From Sphingobium sp. C100 (GTDB taxonomy: Bacteria > Pseudomonadota > Alphaproteobacteria > Sphingomonadales > Sphingomonadaceae), in NCBI RefSeq assembly GCF_000508185.1, contig NZ_AYOY01000187.1, positions 1-64,000 on the forward strand: DNA of 64,000 nucleotides, read 5' to 3'. Shown here in pieces: positions 9,675 through 19,112 of the stretch. The notes under the pieces are model-generated. The model was not told where the DNA came from. It worked only from the letters and a program-made list of their open reading frames with translations, and ran no database searches. The translations under genes were made by a program, and so were the position numbers. Each line of letters begins with the position of its first letter. The first letter of the stretch is position 1.

Positions 9675-11498
9675 ATGCTGCTCATTATGCAGGAACAGGC
9701 CCTTTCCATTGCGCTGATCGGTATATTCGGGATTGGCGCGCAATGGATCGCCTGGCGCACGGGCTGGCCCGCCATTGCCCTCATGCTGGCCGCTGGTGTG
9801 ATCGGCGGTCCGGTGCTGCACCTCATCAATCCCGAGCATGTGTTCGGGGAACTGCTGGAACCGATGGTGTCGGTCGCGGTGGCGCTGATCCTGTTCGAAG
9901 GCGGGCTCAGCCTCAATTTTCGGGAACTACGCAAGACCGACGGCGCCGTCACGCGGCTGGTGTTGCTCGGCGCCCCGATCGGCTGGGTGCTGGGGGCGAT
10001 CGCCTGTTTCTATGTGGCCGGCCTCGTCTGGCCGGTGGCCATCCTGTTCGCGGGCATATTGGTCGTCACCGGGCCGACCGTCGTGATGCCGCTGTTGCGC
10101 CAGTCGAACATAGCCGCCCGGCCGCGCGCAATCCTGAAATGGGAGGCGATCGTCAACGATCCGGTCGGCGCGCTGCTGGGCGTCGTCACCTATGAATATC
10201 TGCGCCGCGCGGGTGAGGGCGGAACGCTGGCGTCGGTCATCCTCTCGCTGGTCGCCGCCGCGGTCGTCGCCGGCCTGATCGGCTGGCTGGCGGCGCGCGC
10301 TGTCTGCTGGCTGTTTCCACGCGGTCATGTGCCTGAATATCTGAAGGCTCCGGTGCTGCTGGTCGCGGTGATCGGCGTTTTCGTCCTGTCCAACGCCATC
10401 CAGCAGGAAACCGGGCTGCTGGCAGTTACGGTCATGGGCGTGGCGCTGGCCAATATGCGGCTCGATTCGTTGCGGGACATCCAGCCGTTCAAGGAGAATG
10501 TCACCGTTCTCCTCATCTCCGGCGTGTTCGTGATCCTTTCGGCGTCGCTGGATTTCGACGTGCTGCGCCAGTTCGAATGGCGCTTCCTCGCCTTCCTGCT
10601 GGTGCTGCTGTTCCTGGTGCGCCCGGCGACGGTGTTGCTGAGCCTCGCCTTCAGTCCCGTGCCCTGGAATGAAAGGCTGCTGGTCGCATGGATAGCGCCG
10701 CGCGGTATCGTCGCGGTGGCGATCTCGGGTCTATTCGCGCTGCGGCTCGACCGGCTCGGCTATAGCGATGGGTCGATCCTTGTCACCTTGTCTTTCGCGG
10801 TGGTGGTGGTGACCATCCTGTTTCATGGCTTTTCGATCAAGCCGGTGGCCCGCCTGCTCAAGGTGACAGGCGCGTCCGACCAAGGGTTGCTGATCGTGGG
10901 CGCCACGCCCTTCAGCCTGGAACTGGCCACGCAATTGCGCCAGCTGGAAGTGCCGGTCACGATTGCCGACAATAGCTGGCAGCGGCTGGCGCCCGCGCGC
11001 CATGCGAACATTCCGACCTACCATGGCGAGATATTATCGGAAGCGACGGAAGAGCGGTTGGACCTGACCCAGTTTCAGGTGCTCGCCGCCGCGACCGACA
11101 ACGAAGCCTATAATGCGCTGGTCTGTAGCGAGTTCGCGCCGGAAATCGGCCGTGACAATGTCTATCAACTGGGCGATGCGAGCGATGACGAGGATCCGCG
11201 CGCGCTGCCAGAATCGCTGCGCGGCCGTGCGCTGTTCTCGTCAGGCCATGGCGTGGAAGACATCATGCAGCGCGAGGAGCAGGGCTGGGCCTTTCGCAAG
11301 ACGCGGATCAGCGAGCAGTTCGATTATGAGGCGGCCCGCGCATCCCTGCCCGAAGGCGCGGACATGCTGTTGCTGCTGCGCAAGGGAGGCGCGCTGCGTT
11401 TCTTCACCCATGCCTCGCGTCCCACGCCCCAACCCGGCGACACGATCCTGTCCTATGTGCCGCCCGCTCCGCCCAGGTCGAAAGGAGAGGAAGAATGA
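9675..11498 (+). CDS. Monovalent cation:proton antiporter (CPA family) with C-terminal regulatory domain
   Basis: The 607-residue protein has about twelve hydrophobic segments over residues 1-390 (VGGPVLHLINPEHVFGELLEP turn, ILFEGGLSLNFRELR, VVTGPTVVMPLL, LLVAWIAPRGIVA), as in CPA1-type Na+/H+ exchangers. A cytosolic TrkA-N-like region follows, with LLIVGATPFSLELATQL and LAAATDNEAYNALVC. It likely exchanges Na+ or K+ for protons at the inner membrane, gated by nucleotide or redox state. An alternative ATG lies at 9687; neither start has a clear ribosome binding site. It overlaps the downstream lipoprotein gene by 4 bp. Confidence 0.87.
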   Translation: MLLIMQEQALSIALIGIFGIGAQWIAWRTGWPAIALMLAAGVIGGPVLHLINPEHVFGELLEPMVSVAVALILFEGGLSLNFRELRKTDGAVTRLVLLGAPIGWVLGAIACFYVAGLVWPVAILFAGILVVTGPTVVMPLLRQSNIAARPRAILKWEAIVNDPVGALLGVVTYEYLRRAGEGGTLASVILSLVAAAVVAGLIGWLAARAVCWLFPRGHVPEYLKAPVLLVAVIGVFVLSNAIQQETGLLAVTVMGVALANMRLDSLRDIQPFKENVTVLLISGVFVILSASLDFDVLRQFEWRFLAFLLVLLFLVRPATVLLSLAFSPVPWNERLLVAWIAPRGIVAVAISGLFALRLDRLGYSDGSILVTLSFAVVVVTILFHGFSIKPVARLLKVTGASDQGLLIVGATPFSLELATQLRQLEVPVTIADNSWQRLAPARHANIPTYHGEILSEATEERLDLTQFQVLAAATDNEAYNALVCSEFAPEIGRDNVYQLGDASDDEDPRALPESLRGRALFSSGHGVEDIMQREEQGWAFRKTRISEQFDYEAARASLPEGADMLLLLRKGGALRFFTHASRPTPQPGDTILSYVPPAPPRSKGEEE

Positions 11499-12100
11499 CA
11501 AGATTGGCCCCTGTCGTGCTGCTATGCACCCTGGCCGCCTGCCAGCCGCCCGAGGCGGACAAGATGGTCAACGAAGCCGACGCCGCCGGCAACGCCGCCA
11601 ACATGGCGGCGGCCAATGAGAGCGACAATGCGGACGAACCGCAGCGCTCGATCCTGCGCCCGGAGGTGATCGAACCGGAAGAGCCGCCCAAAATCGAGCC
11701 TGCACAAGCCGTGATCGGGTTCGGCGCCACGCCGATGAAGCTCGACGATGCGGCCACCGCGGCGCTTGATGCGGTGATGGATACGCCGGCGTTCAAGGCG
11801 GGCGGGCCGATCATCCTGCGCGGGCATAGCGATTCGCGGGGCGCGGACGGCGACAACAAGGTGGCGTCGCGTATCCGCGCCGAATTGGCGCGCGACTATC
11901 TGGTCAAAAAAGGCGTGGCCGAGGATCGGATCAGCGTGATCGCTATCGGCGAAGGCCGGCCCATAGCACCCAATGCGAAGGAAGACGGCAGCGATGATCC
12001 GGAAGGCCAGGCGAAGAATCGCCGGGTCGAGGTGACCGTTGCACTGCCGACGGTCGTCGTCCCGCCCCCAATCGAGCCGAACGCGCCGGAGACACCATAG
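11495..12100 (+). CDS. OmpA-family peptidoglycan-binding lipoprotein
   Basis: The 201-residue protein has a lipoprotein signal with lipobox LAAC (Cys near residue 16), an acidic Asn/Ala-rich linker, and a C-terminal OmpA-like domain from about residue 75. That domain contains ILRGHSDSRGADGDN and the peptidoglycan-binding element AKNRRVEVTV. It is probably anchored to the outer membrane and contacts peptidoglycan. The ATGA overlap with the antiporter gene suggests co-translation; a functional link between them is not established. Confidence 0.88.
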   Translation: MTRLAPVVLLCTLAACQPPEADKMVNEADAAGNAANMAAANESDNADEPQRSILRPEVIEPEEPPKIEPAQAVIGFGATPMKLDDAATAALDAVMDTPAFKAGGPIILRGHSDSRGADGDNKVASRIRAELARDYLVKKGVAEDRISVIAIGEGRPIAPNAKEDGSDDPEGQAKNRRVEVTVALPTVVVPPPIEPNAPETP

Positions 12101-12133
12101 CCATGATCCGCGCTCTTCCCTAAAGGGCGGGAC

Positions 12134-13423
12134 ATGATTTCTCCCGTCTGGCACCCCTTCACCCAGCATGGCCTGAACGAGCCTGTTCCCCACATCGTCC
12201 GGGCGGAAGGCGCGTTGCTGCATCTGGCCGATGGGACGACCCTGATCGACGCCATATCGAGCTGGTGGGTGACGACGCATGGCCATTGCCATCCGCGCAT
12301 CGCCGCTGCCATCGCCCAACAGGCGAGCACGCTGGATCAGTTGATCTTCGCAGGCTATACCCATGAACCGGCCGAAGAGGTGGCGCGGGGTTTGATCGAT
12401 CTGGCGCCGCGCGGGCAGGGGCAGCCCGACCTGCGGCATGTCTTCTATTCCGACAGCGGGTCGACCGCGGTCGAGGTCGCGCTCAAGATGGCGCTTGGCT
12501 ATTGGCACAATCTGGCGCTCGACGGGCGCGGGGAAGCGCGCAGCCGCATCCTCGTGCTGGAGCATAGCTATCATGGCGACACCATCGGCACGATGTCGGT
12601 GGGCGAGCGCGGCGTCTACAATGCCGCCTGGACGCCCCTGCTCTTCGACGTCGACACCATCCCCTTTCCAGAGCCGGGCAAGGCGCAGGCGTGTCTCGAC
12701 GCGCTCGAAGCCGCCTGCGCGGACCGTCCCGCCGCCTTCATTGTCGAGCCGCTGATTCTGGGGGCCGGGGGAATGCTCGTCTACCCGCCCGCTATCCTGC
12801 GCGATATGGCGGCGATCTGCCGCCGTCATGACGTGCTCTTCATCGCTGACGAGGTGATGACCGGTTGGGGCCGGACCGGGACGCTCTTCGCCTGCGAACA
12901 GGCAGGGGTCGTGCCCGACATCATGGCCGTGGCCAAGGGGATTACGGGCGGCGCAATTCCGCTCGCCGCCACGCTGGCGACCGAATCGATTTTCGAGGCG
13001 CACCGTTCGACCGACCGCGCCCGGCTTTTCTATCATTCGTCCAGTTATACGGCGAATGCCATCGCCTGCGCCGCCGCCGCCGCCAATCTGGCGATCTGGC
13101 GCGAGGAGGATGTGCTGGGCCGAATCGCAACTCTCGCTGACGGGATCGCGCACCGCTTGGCCGAACTGGCGCTGCATCCCGCCTTTGCCAATCCACGTCA
13201 GCTGGGCACGATCGCCGCCATCGACCTGACCGCGCCGGATGCGGGCTATCTGTCCGATCTTGCGCCGCGCCTGCGCGCCTTCTTCCTGGAACGCGGCCTC
13301 TTGCTCCGGCCGCTGGGCAACACCATCTATATGATGCCGCCCTATTGTCTCGATGTTGACCAGCTCGATTTGATGTTCGCGGCACTTCACGCTGCCGGTG
13401 AAAAGTTTGGCGTGCACAGCTGA
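12134..13423 (+). CDS. bioA: Adenosylmethionine-8-amino-7-oxononanoate aminotransferase
   Basis: BioA makes 7,8-diaminopelargonic acid using S-adenosylmethionine as amino donor. The 429-residue class III aminotransferase opens with WHPFTQHG and has [31 protein letters not shown], the [11 protein letters not shown] loop, [11 protein letters not shown] and [18 protein letters not shown] with the PLP Lys. The first two motifs separate BioA from other class III enzymes. It is separated from bioFD by four unrelated genes, so the biotin genes form two units here. bioB and bioC are not in the window. Confidence 0.94.
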   Translation: MISPVWHPFTQHGLNEPVPHIVRAEGALLHLADGTTLIDAISSWWVTTHGHCHPRIAAAIAQQASTLDQLIFAGYTHEPAEEVARGLIDLAPRGQGQPDLRHVFYSDSGSTAVEVALKMALGYWHNLALDGRGEARSRILVLEHSYHGDTIGTMSVGERGVYNAAWTPLLFDVDTIPFPEPGKAQACLDALEAACADRPAAFIVEPLILGAGGMLVYPPAILRDMAAICRRHDVLFIADEVMTGWGRTGTLFACEQAGVVPDIMAVAKGITGGAIPLAATLATESIFEAHRSTDRARLFYHSSSYTANAIACAAAAANLAIWREEDVLGRIATLADGIAHRLAELALHPAFANPRQLGTIAAIDLTAPDAGYLSDLAPRLRAFFLERGLLLRPLGNTIYMMPPYCLDVDQLDLMFAALHAAGEKFGVHS

Positions 13424-13482
13424 CTTTCATTTTGCACGATTTGGCGCTATGGCGGCGCGATTTTTTGCTTACTCGGGATATT

Positions 13483-13701
13483 ATGGCCAAAGAAGAACTG
13501 CTTGAAATGCGCGGACAGGTTGTGGAGCTTCTCCCCAACGCCATGTTCCGCGTCCGGCTTGAGAATGATCATGAAATTCTCGGCCACACTGCCGGCAAGA
13601 TGCGCAAGAACCGCATTCGTGTGTTGGTGGGCGACGAGGTGCTTGTCGAACTCACCCCCTACGACCTGACCAAGGGTCGGATCACCTATCGTTTCAAATA
13701 A
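13483..13701 (+). CDS. infA: Translation initiation factor IF-1
   Basis: The 72-residue S1-like OB-fold protein [11 protein letters not shown]...GRITYRFK is a textbook IF-1. The frame is open from 13432, but family length and N terminus fix the ATG at 13483. IF-1 binds the 30S A site with IF-2 and IF-3 during initiation. It heads the infA-maf-rng-yacG-tRNA block. Confidence 0.98.
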   Translation: MAKEELLEMRGQVVELLPNAMFRVRLENDHEILGHTAGKMRKNRIRVLVGDEVLVELTPYDLTKGRITYRFK

Positions 13702-13713
13702 GCCGCGCGACTG

Positions 13714-14286
13714 ATGCGGCTCATCCTTGCTTCGGCTTCTCCCAGGCGGCGCGACCTTCTGGGGCAGATCGGCGTCGTGCCTGATGCCGTCGATCCGGCC
13801 GATATCGACGAAACGCCCCGCAAGCACGAACTGCCCGCCGTCTACGCCGCGCGCGTCGCGGCGGAAAAGGGCGTGGCGGTGGCGGCGCGCCATCCTGGTG
13901 CGCTGATCCTGTCGGGCGACACGGTGGTCGCGGCGGGCCGACGAATCCTGCCCAAGGCGGAGAGTGAGGCGGAGGCCCGTGCTTGCCTGACCCTGCTTTC
14001 AGGGCGCCGCCACCGCGTGTGGAGCGCGATCACGCTGATCGACGGTGAGGGGCGCGCGCGCCATCGGCTGTCCGACAATGTGGTCATCTTCAAGCGGTTG
14101 GAGCGGGCGGAGATCGACCGTTACATCGCCAGCGACGAATGGCGCGGAAAGGCGGGCGGCTATGCCATACAGGGCCGCGCGGCGGGTTTGATCCGCGCGA
14201 TCCAGGGCAGTCACAGCGCCATCATGGGCCTGCCCCTTTACGAAACCCGCGCGCTGCTCAAGGCGGCGGGCTATCCCCTCGACTAG
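13714..14286 (+). CDS. maf: Maf family nucleotide pyrophosphatase
   Basis: This 190-residue protein hydrolyses non-canonical or pyrimidine nucleoside triphosphates to monophosphates as a house-cleaning enzyme. The N terminus RLILASASPRRRDLL is the family signature. DPADIDETP, the LSGDTVVAAGRRIL catalytic Asp region and KAGGYAIQGRAA are the other conserved blocks. It lies 12 bp after infA and 8 bp before the RNase gene. Which Maf subtype (dTTP/UTP or m7GTP) it is cannot be decided with confidence. Confidence 0.93.
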   Translation: MRLILASASPRRRDLLGQIGVVPDAVDPADIDETPRKHELPAVYAARVAAEKGVAVAARHPGALILSGDTVVAAGRRILPKAESEAEARACLTLLSGRRHRVWSAITLIDGEGRARHRLSDNVVIFKRLERAEIDRYIASDEWRGKAGGYAIQGRAAGLIRAIQGSHSAIMGLPLYETRALLKAAGYPLD

Positions 14287-14294
14287 GAAAAGAA

Positions 14295-15284
14295 ATGGCC
14301 GAATGGCTCTATGAAGAAGGTATTGGCGAGGCGCGCGCCGCGTTGATCGAACATGGCCGCCTGGTCGAAGCGCTGGTGGAGCGCGAGGGCGAGGCGGCGC
14401 GGGCAGGCGCGGTGGCACAGGGGCGCCTGATCGCCACCATCATTCCGAGAAAGCGGGGCATTGTGCGCCTGACCTCCGGCGAAGAGCTGTTGCTGGAGCC
14501 GATCCCGCCCCGGCTGGCCGAGGGCGCCAATGTCCTGGTGGAGATCATGCGCGAAGCCATTCCAGAGGAAGGTCGCCCCAAGCGCGCGAAGGGCCGCGTG
14601 GCGCAACCGGGCGTGAAAGCGCATCAAGGTCCCAGCCTGTTGCAGCGCATCCGGGCGACCGGGGTGCCCGTCACGCCATGCCCCGCGCATGAGGAAGACC
14701 GGCTGGAGGCGCATGGCTGGAGCGAGTTGATGGAAGAGGCGATAAGCGGGGAGGTCGGGACCGAGGCCGCCGCGCTGCGGCTCTATCTGACACCGGCGAT
14801 GCTGCTGATCGATGTGGACGGATCGCTGCCGCCCGCGCAGCTTGGCCCCAAGGGCGCGAAGCTTGCGGCGCAGGCGGTCCGCCGCATGGGCCTGAGCGGT
14901 TCGATCGGCATCGACCTGCCGACGATGAACAACAAGGATGAGCGGATGATCGCCGCGGCGCAGATCGACAAATATCTGCCGCTCCCTTTCGAGCGGACGG
15001 CTGTCAACGGTTTTGGTTTTCTGCAGATCATTCGTCGTCGCGAGCGCGCCAATTTGATGGAGTTGCTGCGCGAGGATGCGGTTCTGACCGCGACGCTGGC
15101 GCTGCTGCGACGGGCGGAGCGGCATGGGACGGGCGGCGCGGCCGCGCTGACCGCTGCGCCCGCCATCATCGACTTGCTGCATCTGCGCCAGGACTGGACC
15201 GAGCAGCTTTGCCGTCGCCGGGGCGGCGCGATAAGCTTGCACGCGGACCCGGCGCTCACCATATCGGGCGGACATGTCGCCTAG
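14295..15284 (+). CDS. Ribonuclease E/G family protein (RNase G-like, short form)
   Basis: The 329-residue protein has the order of an RNase E/G catalytic core but is shorter than RNase G (about 490 residues). It has an S1-like start, a central region, and VNGFGFLQIIRRRERANLMELL near residue 235-256. GSIGIDLPTMNNKDER resembles the DNase-I-like subdomain with its metal-binding Asp. The start at 14295 follows AGGAAAAGAA and leaves 8 bp after maf. It overlaps yacG by 11 bp. This reduced form next to yacG is common in alphaproteobacteria. It probably processes RNA 5' ends. Confidence 0.85.
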   Translation: MAEWLYEEGIGEARAALIEHGRLVEALVEREGEAARAGAVAQGRLIATIIPRKRGIVRLTSGEELLLEPIPPRLAEGANVLVEIMREAIPEEGRPKRAKGRVAQPGVKAHQGPSLLQRIRATGVPVTPCPAHEEDRLEAHGWSELMEEAISGEVGTEAAALRLYLTPAMLLIDVDGSLPPAQLGPKGAKLAAQAVRRMGLSGSIGIDLPTMNNKDERMIAAAQIDKYLPLPFERTAVNGFGFLQIIRRRERANLMELLREDAVLTATLALLRRAERHGTGGAAALTAAPAIIDLLHLRQDWTEQLCRRRGGAISLHADPALTISGGHVA

Positions 15285-15468
15285 AGCCTCCCATTGCCCG
15301 ATCTGCGGTGCGTCTTCGCAAGCCGAGACCCGCCCCTTTTGCGGCCCTGCCTGCCGCGACCGGGATCTGCTGCAATGGCTGGGCGAGGGCTATCGCGTCG
15401 CTGGTTCGCCGGCGGACGAAATCATGCAAAAAAACCGCAACGAAGGGCTGGACAGTCAGTCGGATTGA
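15274..15468 (+). CDS. yacG: DNA gyrase inhibitor YacG
   Basis: This 64-residue zinc-finger protein has the four Cys ligands in CPIC and FCGPACRDRDL, followed by LLQWLGEGYRV, which matches YacG. YacG binds GyrB and blocks DNA binding by gyrase. It overlaps the RNase gene and lies 48 bp before tRNA-Phe. Confidence 0.93.
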   Translation: MSPRASHCPICGASSQAETRPFCGPACRDRDLLQWLGEGYRVAGSPADEIMQKNRNEGLDSQSD

Positions 15469-15516
15469 CGCTTATAGGCACGCCTCCATCCGGCGGGGCC
15501 TCCGCCGAAGGCCCGT

Positions 15517-15592
15517 GCCCGGGTAGCTCAGTTGGTAGAGCATGCGACTGAAAATCGCAGTGTCGGCGGTTCGAATCCGTCCCCGGGCACCA
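15517..15592 (+). tRNA. tRNA-Phe (anticodon GAA)
   Basis: The 76-nt gene forms a full cloverleaf. The acceptor GCCCGGG pairs with CCCGGGC, the D arm contains AGCTCAGTTGGTAGAGC, and the anticodon stem TGCGA/TCGCA encloses loop CTGAAAA with anticodon GAA at 15550-15552. The T loop is GGTTCGAATCC and CCA is encoded. No integrase or duplicated 3' end was seen beside it. Confidence 0.98.
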
Positions 15593-15904
15593 TTTCCTCA
15601 TTCGTTGTTCCCGATACCTTGTGCCACAACCGGTTCAGAATCGACTGGCCGATGGCGCTGAAAATAATCGCTGTTCCTGCCTCCAGGCCCCTCAAGGCCT
15701 CAGCGGGCAACGATATAGAGTCTAAATTCGACTCCTTGGATGCCTTCAGGCTAACGGCAAGGCTCCCCCTTATCGGGAGTGAAGAAGGGCGGGCAGGGGC
15801 GAAACGGACGTCCTCCGCTGATGCCAGAGGAAATCCATGCGGCTCGAGCATTGACCCGCCGGCGGGACTACGCACAAATCCTGCAACGATAACGCAACCG
15901 GGGA
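15593..15904. other. Intergenic region after tRNA-Phe, no gene recognised
   Basis: The 312 bp between tRNA-Phe and the LysR gene contain no convincing coding frame. Frames that cross it also cross the tRNA. It presumably holds the promoter of the LysR gene, but no clear -35/-10 pair stands out. Confidence 0.4.
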
Positions 15905-16807
15905 ATGGCAGTGGACCGTTGGCAAGCCATGAAGATTTTCGTCCGAGTGGCGGAGACGGGCAGCTTCGCTCAGGCTGCGCGGCAATTGCACCTGAGCCCG
16001 CCAGTGGTCACCCGTGTGATCGCGGCGCTGGAAGACCAGATTGGTGTGCGGCTCCTTACCAGGACGACGCGTTCGGTAAAGATGACTGAAGCGGGCAGCG
16101 GCTATTTCGAAGATTGTCGCCGCATTCTGGCTGACATGGCGGATGCGGAAGCGGCGGCGGCGGGGTCGCACGGCAATCCGACGGGCACCCTACTGGTCAC
16201 GGGATCGGTGATGTTCGGGCAGATATATGTGCTGCCTATCCTGCTCGAATATCTTGATCGCTTTCCGGCTGTGACGGGACGCAGCCTGTTCGTCGATCGC
16301 ATCGTCAATATCATCGAGGAAGGGGTCGATGTTGCGATCAGGATTGGCCACCTGCCTGATTCAGGTCTCAGCGCCATCAGGGTGGGGCAGGTCAGGCGGG
16401 TTATCTGCGGCGCGCCAGCCTATTTCGAAAAGCACGGCATCCCGCGCACCCCGGCCGATCTGGCGCATCATCGGATAATATTGCCGACGGGCGCCTGGGT
16501 ATCGCCGGACTGGCATTTCGGAACGGACGGCAAGACCAGCATCACGGTCCATCCCCGGTTGCTCTGCAATACCAATGAGGCGGCTATCGCTGCGGCCGAG
16601 CAGGGATGGGGACTGACCCGCATTCTGTCCTATCAGGTCGGCGAGCCCTTAGCTGACGGGCGCCTGCTTGCAGTGCTCGATCAATATGCAGAAAAACCCC
16701 TGCCCATTCATGTCGTTCACGCCGAGGGCCGCCGTACCGCCGCTAAGGTGCGGAATTTCGTAGATTTGGCGGTGGAACGTCTAAGAGCATATCCGCCATT
16801 CCAGTGA
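15905..16807 (+). CDS. LysR-type transcriptional regulator
   Basis: The 300-residue protein has an N-terminal winged helix ([20 protein letters not shown], then [17 protein letters not shown]) and a C-terminal periplasmic-binding-like effector domain from about residue 92. This is the usual LTTR length and layout. It lies upstream of and on the same strand as the alpha/beta hydrolase operon, so control of that operon is a reasonable inference. The effector is unknown. Confidence 0.92.
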   Translation: MAVDRWQAMKIFVRVAETGSFAQAARQLHLSPPVVTRVIAALEDQIGVRLLTRTTRSVKMTEAGSGYFEDCRRILADMADAEAAAAGSHGNPTGTLLVTGSVMFGQIYVLPILLEYLDRFPAVTGRSLFVDRIVNIIEEGVDVAIRIGHLPDSGLSAIRVGQVRRVICGAPAYFEKHGIPRTPADLAHHRIILPTGAWVSPDWHFGTDGKTSITVHPRLLCNTNEAAIAAAEQGWGLTRILSYQVGEPLADGRLLAVLDQYAEKPLPIHVVHAEGRRTAAKVRNFVDLAVERLRAYPPFQ

Positions 16808-16952
16808 TGGCCTCGCCGCATATCGGCATCATTCCATTTTCAAGAATTATGAGTTCGGTAATGAGGAAATTATCACCGATCTCCGCAACGATTATCTCTG
16901 CTTGCACAGGCTGATGCCGCTGCTCGGCACTGCGGGCAAGATGGAGGACAAG

Positions 16953-17927
16953 ATGAACCGACTGGTCATTTCGCTGCTGCTGGCGACCGCCAGCATGACG
17001 GTGTCGATGAATGCGATCGCTGCCCCGGTCCCCGATACGACCATGGCCCGCCCGGCGCCTGCCACCGTTCACTATCGCACCGCCACGGTTGAGGGCGTGA
17101 AGATATTCTATCGCGAGGCCGGCCCGGCCGACGGCCCGGTTGTGTTGCTGCTCCACGGTTTTCCGACATCGTCGCACATGTTCCGCAACCTCATCCCGCA
17201 ACTGGCCGACCGCTATCATGTGATTGCACCCGACTATCCGGGCTTTGGCCAGAGCGATGCGCCCGGTCATGAGACATTCACCTACAGCTTTGCCCATTAT
17301 GCTGACATGGTCGATACGCTGATGGGCCAGCTCGGCGCAAAGCGCTACGCCATGTATGTCATGGATTACGGCGCCCCTGTCGGCTATCGGCTGGCGCTCA
17401 AGCATCCCGAGCGGGTCAGTGGGCTGATCGTTCAGAACGGCAATGCCTATGAGGAGGGGCTGGGCGCCTTCTGGGATCCGGTCAAGGCCTATTGGAAAAG
17501 CGGTTCGGCCGAAGATCGCGCCGCGCAGGCGTGGGTGGTGACACTCAAGGCGACGAAGTTCCAATATACCGATGGTGTCAAGGACGTGTCGCGCATCAGC
17601 CCGGACAATTGGGTGCAGGATCAGGCGCTGCTCGACCGGCCGGGGAACAAGGACATCCAGCTCGACTTGTTCTACGACTATCGCACCAACGTGCCGCTCT
17701 ATCCCCGATTCCAGCAATTCTTCCGCGACCGCAAGCCGCCGACGCTGATCCTGTGGGGCAAGAATGACACGATATTCCCCGAATCCGGCGCGCATCCTTA
17801 CATGAAGGATCTGCCCGATGCGGAGATGCACATCCTCGACACCGGGCATTTCGCGCTGGAGGACAAGCTTGATGTGATGGCGCCGCTGATCCGCGATTTC
17901 CTCGACCGCGAGGTGGCGGCCCGCTGA
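16953..17927 (+). CDS. Exported alpha/beta hydrolase with Asp nucleophile (epoxide hydrolase/dehalogenase type)
   Basis: The 324-residue protein has a signal peptide ([18 protein letters not shown], cleavage near IAA). The oxyanion motif is [10 protein letters not shown], followed by [10 protein letters not shown]. The nucleophile elbow reads VMDYGAPVG, so the nucleophile is Asp rather than Ser, as in epoxide hydrolases and haloalkane/haloacetate dehalogenases. The acid lies in [11 protein letters not shown] and the His in [17 protein letters not shown] in front of the ATG at 16953 sets the start. It leads a three-gene operon. Dehalogenase and epoxide hydrolase cannot be told apart from this reading. 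Confidence 0.88.
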   Translation: MNRLVISLLLATASMTVSMNAIAAPVPDTTMARPAPATVHYRTATVEGVKIFYREAGPADGPVVLLLHGFPTSSHMFRNLIPQLADRYHVIAPDYPGFGQSDAPGHETFTYSFAHYADMVDTLMGQLGAKRYAMYVMDYGAPVGYRLALKHPERVSGLIVQNGNAYEEGLGAFWDPVKAYWKSGSAEDRAAQAWVVTLKATKFQYTDGVKDVSRISPDNWVQDQALLDRPGNKDIQLDLFYDYRTNVPLYPRFQQFFRDRKPPTLILWGKNDTIFPESGAHPYMKDLPDAEMHILDTGHFALEDKLDVMAPLIRDFLDREVAAR

Positions 17928-17985
17928 GCTGTTGGCCAGGGCGGCGCCCGCCGCCCCGGTATCCCTGCCGACCCGGAGACGATCC

Positions 17986-18615
17986 ATGCCCTACGGCTTT
18001 CTCGACATCGCCATCACCCCCAGTGTCCGCGCGGCGCAGGCCGAAATGGGTGCCGCTGAGCAGTGGGAGCAGTTCAAGGGGCATAGGGAATTCGACCGGT
18101 TCACCCCCCATGAAACCGCGTTCATTGCGGCGCGCGACAGCTTTTACATCGCATCGGTGTCTCAAAGCGGCTGGCCCTATGTTCAGCATCGCGGCGGACC
18201 GGCCGGCTTCCTCAAGATGATCGACGACCAGACCCTGGCCTTTGCCGACTATCGCGGCAACCGCCAATATATCAGCACTGGCAATTTCGCGGCGGACGAT
18301 CGCGCGAGCCTGATCCTGGTGGATTATCCCCGGCGCGCCCGGCTCAAAATCTACACCCATGTCGAAAAGCTGGCGCTTGATGCCGATCCGGCGCTGACCG
18401 ATCTTGTCATCGACGGCGGCTACAAGGCGCGGCCCGAGCGGATATTCCGGCTGCGGCTGGCGGCGTTCGATTGGAACTGCCCCCAACATATCACCCCGCG
18501 CTTTACCGAGCGCGAGATCGAGCAGGCGGTGCAACCGCTGCATGAGCGGCTTGCGCAGCTGGAAGCGGAAAATGCGGCGCTGCGAGGCCGTCTGGATGGA
18601 AAAGGAGACGCATGA
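17986..18615 (+). CDS. Pyridoxamine 5'-phosphate oxidase-like flavin-binding protein
   Basis: The 209-residue protein has a split-barrel fold signature: [22 protein letters not shown], then [15 protein letters not shown] and RASLILVDY, as in the PNPOx-like family that binds FMN or F420. The C-terminal 25 residues form a probable short coiled coil ([17 protein letters not shown]). The start at 17986 follows CGGAGACG. It overlaps the DUF1348 gene by 4 bp. It probably acts as a redox or detoxification protein; the substrate is unknown. Confidence 0.83.
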   Translation: MPYGFLDIAITPSVRAAQAEMGAAEQWEQFKGHREFDRFTPHETAFIAARDSFYIASVSQSGWPYVQHRGGPAGFLKMIDDQTLAFADYRGNRQYISTGNFAADDRASLILVDYPRRARLKIYTHVEKLALDADPALTDLVIDGGYKARPERIFRLRLAAFDWNCPQHITPRFTEREIEQAVQPLHERLAQLEAENAALRGRLDGKGDA

Positions 18616-19085
18616 TGGACAGCCCGAGACCACCCCTGCCGCCCTTCACGATAGACAGCGCAATCGAGAAGGTCCGACTGGCCGAAGATGGCTGGAACAG
18701 CCGCGATGCCGCCAGGGTCGCGCTGGCCTATACGCCTGACAGCCAATGGCGCAACCGGGCCGAATTTGTGACCGGCCGCACCGCCATCGTCGAGTTCCTG
18801 ACCCGCAAATGGCAGCGCGAACTGGATTATCGGCTGATCAAGGAATTATGGGCGTTCGCCGGAAACCGCATTGGGGTGCGCTTCGCCTATGAATGGCATG
18901 ACGACAGCGGCAACTGGTTCCGCTCTTACGGCAACGAGAATTGGGAGTTCGACGAGAGCGGGCTGATGCGCAGGCGCTTTGCCTGCATCAATGACGCGCC
19001 GATGCGCGAGCAGGACCGCCGCTTTCACTGGCCGCTCGGCCGCCGCCCGGAGGACCATGCGAGCCTGAGCGATCTGGGTCTCTAG
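18612..19085 (+). CDS. DUF1348 (NTF2-like) family protein
   Basis: The 157-residue protein matches the DUF1348 pattern: [50 protein letters not shown] and [12 protein letters not shown]. It has an NTF2-like cone fold, probably a small cavity-containing enzyme or binding protein of unknown function. It is the last gene of the hydrolase operon, started at an ATG overlapping the previous stop. A perfect 12-bp palindrome (GGGAATATTCCC) at 19100-19111 lies in the short gap before the convergent monooxygenase. Confidence 0.85.
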   Translation: MMDSPRPPLPPFTIDSAIEKVRLAEDGWNSRDAARVALAYTPDSQWRNRAEFVTGRTAIVEFLTRKWQRELDYRLIKELWAFAGNRIGVRFAYEWHDDSGNWFRSYGNENWEFDESGLMRRRFACINDAPMREQDRRFHWPLGRRPEDHASLSDLGL

Positions 19086-19112
19086 CTGTTTTTGCCGATG
19101 GGAATATTCCCT

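Noticed and set aside
15517-15592. tRNA-Phe as an island attachment site
   Set aside because: No integrase nearby and no copy of the tRNA 3' end at the island edges near 38 kb; adjacent genes look chromosomal.
15528-15875. 115-codon minus-strand frame next to the LysR gene
   Set aside because: Its C-terminal part is a translation of the tRNA-Phe gene, a common false ORF.
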